Assembly: GCA_037074615.1 (NCBI GenBank)
Contig: CM073518.1
Location: 20,598,501-20,662,500 of the forward strand
Length of the DNA: 64,000 bases
Direction of reading: 5' to 3'
Source of the DNA: Leucaena leucocephala
Lineage: Eukaryota; Streptophyta; Magnoliopsida; Fabales; Fabaceae
Part shown: in pieces, positions 36,246 to 47,200 of the stretch
Numbering within the stretch: position 1 is the first letter of the stretch
Layout: the number at the start of each line of letters is the position of its first letter
Program-made: the position numbers and the translations under genes
The notes under the pieces: model-generated
What the model was told of the DNA's origin: nothing
The model's database searches: none
Seen by the model: only the letters and a program-made list of their open reading frames with translations

Positions 36246-36725
36246 GGCGATTTTGGGTGTGTTTGAAAAACACCCAAATTTAACCTAAATCTTAATTTAA
36301 AAAAATTTTAAAATAAATAGACTTATTTGTCTATAAGTGTTTTTGGAAAAAACTATCGTTTAAAACTATGGTTTTGAATAAGTTATTTAAAATAGTTTTT
36401 TTAACAGTAAAAGTACTTATGGACTATCCAATTACTATTTTACCCCTACTTTTTCTTACACCCTCTCTCCTTTCTCCTCTCTTCCTTCTCTCCTCTCTCT
36501 TCTCTTTTCTCTAACTCCCTCCTCTCTCTTACTTTAAATCAAATCATACCCTTTTTGATAATTTACCACCATAAAAGTCATTCTCAAAATAACTATCAAA
36601 ACACCTATTTATTCAAAACTATTTTTTTTCCATAAACTCTTCTCCAAAAGTCCTTTTCTATAAGTTATCCATAAACCCTTTTTTTTCATAAACTCTTTTT
36701 TAAAATCCTATCCAAACGTACCTTT
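36246..36725 (-). mobile_element. MITE-like family B, best preserved copy
   Basis: About 480 bp. One end reads GGGTGTGTTTGAAAAACACCC and the other reads ATCCAAACGTACC, which is GGTACGTTTGGAT on the opposite strand. This gives short imperfect inverted ends of the GGTRYGTTTR type. A purine/pyrimidine-rich core (CTCTCTCC repeats, 36460-36530) and words such as TCCATAAACTCTTCTCCAAAAG occur, reversed, in the copies near 52.0, 53.0 and 54.3 kb. No clear TSD, so the superfamily is open. No coding capacity. Confidence 0.6.
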
Positions 36726-36849
36726 TTTGACTTTCTTTGACTTTTATCTTTTGCATTACTTGTCGAACATACCGTGCCCACCAAAGTAAACCACATCTAG
36801 AGAAAAAAAATATCTTTAATATAAGTCATTTAAAAAATAATTAACATTT

Positions 36850-37075
36850 ATTTAATGTTTTTTTTTTACAAAATTTTTTAAAAATAAATTGTGCCCACCT
36901 ACGATCTAAGGATAAAACGAAATCTAAAGTAATACTAATATCAGATAGGACGAGCCGTTTATTATTCTTATACGGAAACCTAAACACTTAAAAATTAAGA
37001 TGCCTCTCTAAACATTGTGATTAGAATTACAATAAAATAATACTCTCTAAAAATTGAATTGAGCCTAAAATGTTA
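36850..37075 (-). mobile_element. SINE-like retroposon family A, copy 2 (diverged)
   Basis: Poly-T start, then CCCACCTACGATCTAAGGAT, AATATCAGATAGGACGAGCC and AACATTGTGATTAGAATTAC in the same order as copies 1 and 3. The head end appears cut off near 37075. Confidence 0.5.
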
Positions 37076-37786
37076 AAATTAATACTATTATAATTAATAC
37101 TTGAATTTGACTCGCAGAACCCTGCTTAGAGTGCTTTGAGGGGGAATATCAGCTCAACTCCAAAGTTTTTTTGTGTGGTTACTAAGGCTTATTTAAAAAA
37201 AAAATTATTAAAAACAAAATCATATGAGAAGAAAACTAGAAGAAGCTAAAATGAATTATGTGCTACCATTATTCATATTAATCCATGTTCTGCCTTCTAA
37301 AAAGTCCCTACTTTAAAACACTAGAAATTTCAAGGAGTTGAAAAATAAACGTAAAAATCACAAATCTCATGAAAAGGATTTAATTTTTTTTGTTTGTTTT
37401 TTTTGGACAGAATATAATAATTCCCAGCCATTTTAAATAAAGATATCGATAATAAATTGTTTTCCCAACCTTGAGCTTCACCTTGAAATAGTTTTTTTTT
37501 TAATGTGTAATCTTGATTTTTACGTACAAGCTTCTTTTTTTTATTGTTATATTCATTTTATGCGCATATTCTTTTCTTGAGGACGAAAAAGAAAAAGGCA
37601 AATAATATTTTGAGGCTTCCAAAAATGAAAGAACACGTAAAGGGATGAATGTCACGTGCAAGATCAAGAAATTGAATTCATTAGTCCATCTTTACTCTAA
37701 AAAAAAACATATTAGTATAAAATTTTCATCTTAATTCTACTGTGCACCAGGATAAAAAATTGAGAGAGAAAAATCATCATCAATAA

Positions 37787-38053
37787 CTTTTTTTTGGTAA
37801 AGAAATTTTTAGAAAGGGGTTGAGCTCACCCATGATCCAAAGGCAGGGCGAAATCTCCCTTACTCCTAAACGATACCAATGTCAGGTAGGGCAAATCGTC
37901 TATTATCCCCAGGCGTAAACTTAGACACCCAGGAGCTAGGATACCTCCCCAAATATCGCGACTAGAATCACAAGAAAGTGGTACTTCCCATGGTTTAAAT
38001 ATACTCTAAATAGTAGTATATCTCACCCATTCGTCAGTTGAATCCAGATAGGT
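37787..38053 (-). mobile_element. SINE-like retroposon family A, copy 3, with 13-bp TSD
   Basis: About 267 bp, with poly-T at its left end (a poly-A tail on the minus strand). It is flanked by a perfect direct repeat TCATCATCAATAA at 37774-37786 and 38054-38066. The TSD length and tail fit LINE-mediated insertion. The body shares ordered words with the other family A copies (GAAAGGGGTTGAGCTCACCC, AAATATCGCGACTAGAATCA). The head is only weakly tRNA-like, so calling it a SINE is inference. Confidence 0.7.
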
Positions 38054-38269
38054 TCATCATCAATAAATTAAAAAAAATACTGATAGGCAAGTGGCGAGAT
38101 ATTTTTCTTTTTTTGGTTTATTGATTTGGGTTGCATTGAACATTGGCCCATTAATAGCTGTAAAAAGGCTTGGATTATATTGGGCTCTGGCCACGTGGTA
38201 ATTTTAAAGTTTGAACCAACACCAGTTTAGCCCAATTTTAAGAAATTTAATTAAAGTCCCTCACCTTAA

Positions 38270-38415
38270 AAGGTTTTAAGTTTACGCTTAGCATAATTAA
38301 CGATTTACTCTGTCTAATATTAATATCATTTAAAAAAATAAAAAATTTTATCATGCTCTTAGATCGTAAGTGAGTCTAACTCCCTCCTAAAAATTTCTAT
38401 AAACAAAAAAGTTTG
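38270..38415 (+). mobile_element. SINE-like retroposon family A, copy 4, opposite orientation (fragment)
   Basis: The reverse complement reads TTTTTAGGAGGGAGTTAGACTCACTTACGAT and, further on, AGACAGAGTAAATCG and AAGCGTAAAC, matching the left half of copies 1 and 3. Only the tail-side half is present. Confidence 0.5.
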
Positions 38416-40210
38416 ACTTCTTTTTTTAATATAGGGATCAAATTTTTAACACCCACAACCACATATTTAAAACATGTGACCTCCCTTTAAAATTTTAAAA
38501 TGGTCCCTCAATATGACTTAATTCTTAAAAAGTCCTTATGGACTATTTTGAATTTAGACATTTTATTGAATGGCTTAGTTTCTTTCATGTAAAAAAAAAT
38601 AAAAAAACTCTTCATTTCAACAATTAGGACTTGTTTATATTTAATATTGACAAAAGTTATTTGTCAGAGTTAATTAATATAATATAATTTATATTTAGAT
38701 AGATTTTTATATAAAAAATATTAATTTGACATAAATTTATTTGTATAATATATTAAAAAATTAATTTTAAAAAATTTAAATATCAAGAAAAGCTCATAAC
38801 AAAAAAAAATGAAGAAAAATTAAAGGCCAATTGATCTAAAAAAATTACTTTAATATAAAGGGATGCAATGCAAACTACTTTTATAAGAGAAAATTGGCAT
38901 CAAATTAGATAGCCTATCAAGCTATATTCAAACTAAACATGTTCACGTGCGTATGTGTGTTCATTAATTTAAAGGTGGCGGCCCCTTTATGCATTATTAT
39001 GGTCAAGCTAGGATTTACAGGATTGACAGGGCTATTTTTGTCTTTTCCAGGACTAGTCCTAACTTTTTTTAGCCTTTTGGAATTATCTATGATTGGATTA
39101 GGAAACATAAAAAAAATAGAGAAAAAATATAAATGTTGAGAAATAAAAAGGTATATGGGACTCACATATTTGCCCCCAAAATTAAAGTTGAGAAGATATT
39201 TTTTTTCAATTCAAAGCACAATAATTTTAAATTATCCAAAAAACATGCACGAATGGGCAAGCTCATGCTGTCTCACTTCTAAGATACTCTCATTATATTG
39301 GTAAAAGAAAATACTTTTTCTATATTAATATATAATATATTTAACTAATTAAATTAAATTAATTATTTTTTCTATTATTATTGAGAGATATTAATATAAA
39401 TAAATTATAAAAATTGATAAAAATATAAAATATAATTTATATTTAAGATAAATATTAATTCTTAAATTATATATTATATTAAATACTCGTGGAGTATTTT
39501 TGTTCTACATTTCTCTGATCTTATCTTCTTCCCTCATCTAAACAGTGTAAATTCAATAATCAAAAGCAGGTGATTCAGTGAATAGATATGCAGACTAGCG
39601 GATAAACAAAATGAAAAGAAGAAAAGGGGAATGAATCTTCTTCTTGTTGATGTGAAAACACATGGAGGACGAAGAAGCCAACTTCCCAAGTTCTCTGCTC
39701 TCATTTCATCTGATCAGCACATCGCCATCCACCACACAATAATTATCAACTTGTTCTTTGTTTTTTTTTAATCTCTTTATTTATTTTGCTTTGGCCACCG
39801 TAATGGAGCCAATTTGAAGCTTTTCTTTGAGGGGAAAAGGTTAAAAACTTAGTGCGAAATTTAATATTCTCTTTTATCCTTAATATTAGTCATAAATATA
39901 AAATATATTTAATTAATTTAATTAAATTAAAAAATTAATTAAATTAATTAATATATTATATTTTTTTAAGACACCCTAATTATCTTTATTAATATCATCC
40001 CTCATTATCTTACTTGATTATTATAGGAAAAGTATAAAAGAAGTAATTTAAAAAAAATAGATAAATATAAAAAATATATATTATTATTATTTAAAATCAA
40101 TATCAGCTCCCCAATTAAATTTTATATTAAGTATTAAAGGAGTATAAGAGATAATTGATTTTTTTAATAGATTAAGGAGACAAATAAATCTATTAATTAT
40201 AACTAATATT

Positions 40211-40296
40211 AGAGTTAGTTGACTAATTTGAGTAGATTAATGATGAAGGAGTATATTATAATATCTTTAATCTACTAAAATTAATCAACTAACTCT
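40211..40296. repeat. Short inverted repeat (hairpin)
   Basis: 30-bp arms at 40211-40240 and 40267-40296 pair with about two mismatches across a 26-base loop. In AT-rich DNA this could be the remains of a small MITE or chance. Confidence 0.6.
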
Positions 40297-41233
40297 TATA
40301 ATAGTACGAAAAAACTAAATAAATTAGTTAATTCTAACTAAGATAATATATAATTTATTAATTTGAGTAGATTGAATAGTATATAATATTAATTTATTTT
40401 AAGGGATTATATTTAAATATAATTAACTGATTTATTTAGTTTTATAAATTTATCTAAAAAATAAATTAGTTTTTATAATTAAAACTAGAAGTAGTATTAA
40501 TTATAATTAATTTATTCATTTAATTTTTTGTAAAATTTTGCGAGCAGACTTAAAATGGTGGAAGCCTCTAAGCAACAACTATGGCAACTGCCCAGGGCCT
40601 CCAATAGAAAAAATGTTAATGATATTTTTAAATTTTTCCAAGACATGCTTTGATCTTTGAGGTAAGATAGAGACGGAGAGAAGCGAATGGCCCCACTGAC
40701 CTCTCAATCTTCATGTGTGTTTGGAAACTTGTTGAATCAGTTAAAATATAATAATATCTCTATTTTTTAATATAAGAATCAATTTAAAATTTAATTTAAT
40801 TTTAAATATAAAATCTAAAAGATATATTTATTTATTAAATTGATTTATTTACAGCATAAACTTATATATATAATCTGATATCATAAAGATACTTAAAAAT
40901 ATCTTGTCATATTTATTATTTAAATAATTTTTATATTCAAAATAGAATGGAGTAATAGCTTTATTTTAAAAAGTACGAAAGTCTTTATTTAAACCTACTT
41001 TAAAAAGTACGAAGTCCTTTTCATCAATAGAAATTCAAACCTACCCCGGTTAGCCCTTATTGCTTTATATAATTATGGAGATTAATTTGCTAGAAAAATA
41101 ATGTTAGGATTGATGTCCCGAAATTTCTAAACATATTATAAAACTTACAGGCACTTTTTAATTTTATAAATAACCAACAATAGGTTTTATTCTTTTTAAT
41201 CGAGATGAGCCACATTTTCTTTTATATATTTTC

Positions 41234-44200
41234 ATGGAAAGTGCAACTTTCTATAGGTGTCGTATTAATAGTGGGAGATATATGTACAGATATGGGGAAG
41301 AGAAGCTACCAGGAGTAGACATATTTGTGTGCACAGCAGATCCAAAGTTGGAGCCACCAAGCATGGTGATGAACACTGTGTTATCAGCAATGTCTTACAA
41401 TTATCCTTCAACAAAGCTCAGTGTTTATCTCTCTGATGACGGAGGCTCTGAGCTCACTTTCTATGCTCTTCTCAGAGCTTCTCTTTTCTCCAAGCATTGG
41501 ATTCCTTTCTGTAGAAGATTCAACATTCAAACTAGATCCCCTGAGGCTTATTTTTCCCACCATTATTCTAGTGATGGGTCCATGCATCAAAATGCTCAAC
41601 AATGGTCATCCATGAAGGTCATTAATTCATTCATTCTTTAATTTACTGTGTTTTATTGATGACCGGTACGGTACAACTTTATCCAAATACACATGCCAAA
41701 ATTTGAGCATATATATATATATATATATATATATTGAAGCCGAATAGTTGTATGTATGATTTTCAGAAATTATACGAAGATATGAAAAGTGAGATAGAAT
41801 CAGTAGCAGAAAAGGGGCAGATTCCAGATTCAGTGAGGGACCAACACACAGGATTTTCGGAATGGAATGCCAAAACAATAAAGCAGAACCATCCTACCAT
41901 TGTGCAGGTACGTACACGTATATATATATCTTCTTTGGCAAGAAACAACAACAACAAAGCCTTATCCCATTAAATAGGGTCGGCTATATAGATCATACGA
42001 CGCCATTGTGCTCTATCAAAAACTGAATCCTTGGTTAAGTTATTGACCAGGAGATCCAGCTCAATGACCTCGTTGAGCATTCTCTTTGGCCTCCTTCTAT
42101 TCATTTTAACCGGGCTCCATACTATTTGATCCACCCTTCTCACTGGCGCATCCCTTGGCCTTCTTTGTACGTGTTCAAACCACCTAAGACGGTTCTCTAC
42201 AATTTTCTCCTCAATAGATGCCACTCCAACTCTTCCTCGTATTTGTTCATTACGAATCTTATATTTTCTTATATGCCCACACATCCATCTCAACATCCTC
42301 ATCTCAGCTACCTCAACTTTATGCTCTTACTGTCCTTTTAAAGCCCAACATTCACTTCCATAAAGCATTGCTGGTCTTATAGCAGTGCGATAAAATTTTT
42401 CTTTTAATTTATCTGGTACTTTCCGATCACATATAACTCCAATAGCCTTTCTCCATTTAAACCACCCAACTTGAATTCTATGATTAATATTTTCCAAAAT
42501 TTTACCATCCTTCTGTATAATTGATCCCAAATATTTGAACTTATCTATTTGTGGAATAACTTGATCTCCTAATTTGACCTCCAAGTTATTTCTAACTTGC
42601 CTCTTATCAAAATTACAATGCATATATTTAGTCTTACTTCTACTCAGACGAAAACCCTTCGACTCTAAAGTACTTCTCTATAACTCAAGTTTAAAATTAA
42701 TCTCTTCTCTTGACTCTGCCACAATAACTATATCGTCTGCAAAAAGCATGCACTTAGGGATTTCTTCTGGAATAGGCTTGGTTAGAATATCCACTACTAG
42801 ATTAAATAAATAATGACTCAAGGATGATCCCTGATGAAGACCAATCTTTATGGAAAAATCCTTTGTTTCACCCCCAGACGTTCTTACAGTAGTTGTTACC
42901 TCCTCATACATATCTTTTATTGCCTTGATATATGCCATGTGCACACTTTTCTTTTTCAAAGCTTTCCAAAGTACCTCCCTTGGTACTCGATCATACGCTT
43001 TTTCTAAGTCAATGAAGACCATATGCAAGTCTTTCTTTTGGTCCGGTACCTTTCCATTAACCCCCTTAATAAATGAATCGCCTCTATTGTAGATCTACCC
43101 GGCATAAAACCACACTGATTCTCAGAAATATCAGTCACTAATCTCAACCTGTGTTCAATTACCTTTTCCCACAACTTCATAGTGTGACTTATAAGCTTTA
43201 TCCCTATGTAATTTGCACAATTTTAAATATCCCCTTTATTTTTGTAAATAGGAACTAAAGTACTTTTCCTCCAGTCATCAGGCATTTTCTTAGAACTTAA
43301 TATCACATTAAATAGTTTAGCAAGCCACACCACCCCCACTTCGCCTAAACACTTTCAAACTTCAATAGGAATACCGTCAGGTCCAACAGCTTTACTATTT
43401 TCCATTTTCTTAAGCGCCTCTTTAACCTCGTCAACACGGATCCTACGGTAAAATGCCAAATTTGGTTCAACTTTTTGTGCTAAATCCCCGAACTCATAAC
43501 TCGACCCTCCTCCCTCGTCATTAAACAATTTGTAAAAATAGGTCTCCCACCGTTCTTTAATATCACCATCTGCAACTAAAACCTTGCCTTCTTCATCCTT
43601 AATACATCGTACTTGATCCAAATCTCTCGATTTCCTTTCCCTGTCTCTTGCAATCTTATAAATCTTTCGTTCTCCCAACTTTATCCCTAACTCCTTATAA
43701 AATTCCTCAAAAGCTTTAAAACGAGCTGCACTCACCGCCTTTTTAGTTTTCTTCTTAGCTAAACGATACTTTTCCCAATTTTCAGTATTATTATATAAGT
43801 ATATAGCTTTAAAATAATCTCTCTTATTCTTAATTTTCTCTTGTACGTCCTCATTTCACCATCAAGTCTCCTTATCTTGTCGACTAAAACCTTTAGATTC
43901 TCCCAAAATTACTTTAGCAATCGTTTGGACCTTCTCAGCCATTTTCTTCCACATGATATTAGCATTTTCCTGCGCCTCCCAAACCCTTTCATTTAACATA
44001 GTTCTTTTAAAAGTTTCCCTCTTCTCCCCCTTTAACTGCCACCACTTGACTCTTATGTTTAAAACATGTTGGCGTTTTTCCTTCCTACACTTAATATGCA
44101 CGTCAATGACCATTAACCTATGCTGGGTTGTCACCCCGTCCCCTGAAATCACTTTACAATTTGTACAAAGTTTTCTGTCATGACTCCTTACTAAAAAGAA

Positions 44201-47200
44201 ATCAATCTATGACCTGTGGACCCCACCCTTGTATGTGACCAAGTGCTCCTCCTGCTTCTTAAAGCACGTGTTGACAATCTTAAGATTATAAGTTAAGAAA
44301 AACTCAAGAATAGATTGTCCTTCATTATTAATCTCTCCAAAACCAAGATCATCATGAGCCCCTGCATATTGCCCTGCCTCCTTACCAATATGACCATTAA
44401 GGTCTCCACCAATAAAAATCTTCTCAGTAAGTGGTATGCTCTGACTCAACCCCTCCAAATCTTCCCAAAACTTTTCCTTAAGGTGTGCTTCTGTTCCCAC
44501 TTGAGGTGCATAAGCACTAATAACGTTGATTGTATCCCTTCTAATAATTATTCTTAAAGATATAATTCTGTCATCAATCATTTTCACATCCACCACATTC
44601 GTCTTCTACTCTTTATCCACAATGATACCAACATCATTCCTCGTACGTGTTTTACCTGTGTACCAAAATTTGAACTCATTGATTTCCCGAGATTTTTCTC
44701 CAATCCATTTAGTTTCCTGAAGGCACAAGATGTTAATCTTTCGTTTTACCATTAGGCCCACCACCTCTCACGCTTTTCCAGTCATAGTCCCAATATTTCA
44801 AGTGCCAAATTTAATATTTCTCTCCTGAACTAGCTTCTTTAGCCGCCTCCGTCCGTAAGAGAGCGGTAGCCCTTGCTCATTTAACACTACATCCGGATGA
44901 CGATGCAGCGGCCCTTGCTCACTTCTCACTATACTCGAGCCATACAGCGCATTACTTACAAGCAATGACCTAGTATTAGCGTAATATCTTCGTATGTCCA
45001 TGTTCATAAGATTCGGCAAGTTTTTACTTTGGCTGTCGAGGCCTAACACAACCCTCCCCCTTTACCCGGGTTTGGGACCGGCTACATGCATAGGCGGAGT
45101 TAAAGAGTGGAAAATAGCATGTTAGGGAATAATATAGAATGTGTGGTCAATGACATCGATGACATTTTTATAAATAAAATGCAAGACTAGTGTTGACTCT
45201 CTACACTAGTTAATTATATTAATAATATTTAAATTATTTATAACTTTCTACATCGGTGTAATTGAAACATTTACATATCTCTCAAAGTTTATAAACAATT
45301 TACTTTTTATTTTTTGCTGCACAGATTGTAATTGATGGAAGGGACACAGATGCTATAGATGATGATGGATTTCAGTTACCAACCCTAGTTTACGTGGCAA
45401 GAGAGAAGCGACCCAACTTCCCTCACCACTTCAAAGCAGGAGCCATGAATGCACTTGTAAGTACTCCCTTTAATCTTAAATATAGGAGTGAGATAACTAA
45501 TTTATAAATATTAAAATAATGAAAACTCTTTCAAACATATGCAATTTATAAGGATAGTTTGGGGGGAATATTATAAATTTGAAAGGAAAAAATTTAATTT
45601 ACATCTACATACCACAGTAAAACCTTTAACTAAGTTATTTATTTAAGACATGAGGGAGTAGTTTAGTTTAGGTCCTTCAAAACAAGCAAACCTCACACAC
45701 ACACAAACACATATTCAAATGTAATTGTTATACAGACACATAAACTGGTGCATATATATGCAGATAAGGGTGTCATCAGAGATAAGCAATGGGGCTATAA
45801 TTCTGAACTTGGACTGTGACATGTATCCAAATAGTGCAGACACAATACAAGACGCTCTGTGTTTCTTCATGGACGAGACAAGAGGCCACCAAATAGCTTA
45901 TGTGCAATTTCCCCAAAGATTCAACAACGTGACCGAGAATGACCTTTATTCAAATGCTTTTCTTGTGGGCCATCAGGTGAACTTAATTAATAAACACTTA
46001 TTATTATTACTCTCACATATAAAACTCTTCGAGTATATATAGTTGAATTGATTTGAAACATTAAGGAGTACTAATTAAAACCTTTTGTTTTAATGTTTTA
46101 AGATCGAGCAACCTGGCTTATGTGGAAATGGAGGATCCCTATACTGTGGAACTGGCTGTTTCCACAGAAGAGAGAGTCTCTCAGGAATGCACTTCAAAGA
46201 TTATTATTACAAAGCAAAACGGGACACCAAACCTAAGACACAAGACAAAAGAACAGCTGATGAATTGATTGAAGCATCGAAAGCTCTTGCTACTTGCACC
46301 TACGAGCAGGGCACTCAGTGGGGCAAAGAGGTCTGTGTTCACATATATATAAAGTACAAGGACATAACTTAAGTCAAGTTGCTTATCTTCCTTAGGTCTA
46401 GTTCATAAGTTTACAAGTGCAAATAAACATTTTAACAACTAAAAATAACAAAACAATAAGTACGATTAGACAATTTAATCTAATAGATATAAACAACTTA
46501 AGTTTTGTCCGAATCATAACAAATGACTCTTTAATATTTATGATGTTCACGCAACACACACAAATATATGTGGTACAAGAGTAACAAATATTAATGATTG
46601 TGCAGATGGGATTGGTGTATGGGATACCTGCAGAAGACGTAGTGACAGGGCTGGTGATCTCATGCAGAGGTTGGAAATCGATATACTACAACCCAGAAAG
46701 GAAGGCTTTCTTGGGAGTGGCTCCGACGACCTTTGACGTGCTTCTTGTTCAGCATAAGAGGTGGGGACATGGTTTGTCTCAGATCTTCTTCTCCAAGTTC
46801 TGCCCTTTCATTTATGGCCACAACAAGTTAAGCTTAGGTTTACAAATGGGATACAGTGTCTACATGCTATGGGCTCCATTCTCTCTTCCACTTCTTTGTT
46901 ATCTCATTCTACTTCCCATTTCCACATTTCGTGGCATTCCATTGTTCCCACAGGTACGTAATCTCCTCTTAATATTTTTCTTTGATAGAAATGAAAAAGA
47001 AATCTCCTATTAATATTATACTCCCTCTGCTACTTAATATAAATCGCACTGCTAGAAAATAAGTTTTTTAAACCGGTTGAAAATAAGCTTTTACATAAAC
47101 CTTGGTCTAGTGTAGAAACAGCCCGAGTAAAAAGTCTGATATTCTACACCAGTTGTATACGACGGGTGTAGAAAATCAGCTTTTTTAAACATGTTATTCC

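Larger units (their letters stand above)
35331..41233. other. AT-rich intergenic DNA with scattered repeats
   Basis: About 5.9 kb with no recognisable exon on either strand, including no CslE exon 1. It holds one MITE-like copy, three SINE-like family A copies and a short hairpin (listed separately), plus a G-box-type CCACGTGG at 38191-38198. The rest is low-complexity A+T. Confidence 0.6.

Noticed and set aside
38917..39165. Open frames on both strands (66-82 codons)
   Set aside because: No recognised domain, no splice context or codon pattern, and both strands are open at once, as expected by chance in such DNA.
39660..39750. Short frame starting MEDEEANFPSS as a candidate CslE exon 1
   Set aside because: Only about 28 codons, lacks the two membrane helices and the PLFET word of the family, and has no donor leading to 41290.
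39300..40500. Many short AT palindromes as possible origin or matrix-attachment signals
   Set aside because: Simple A+T sequence makes such palindromes by chance. Only one longer hairpin (40211-40296) stood out.
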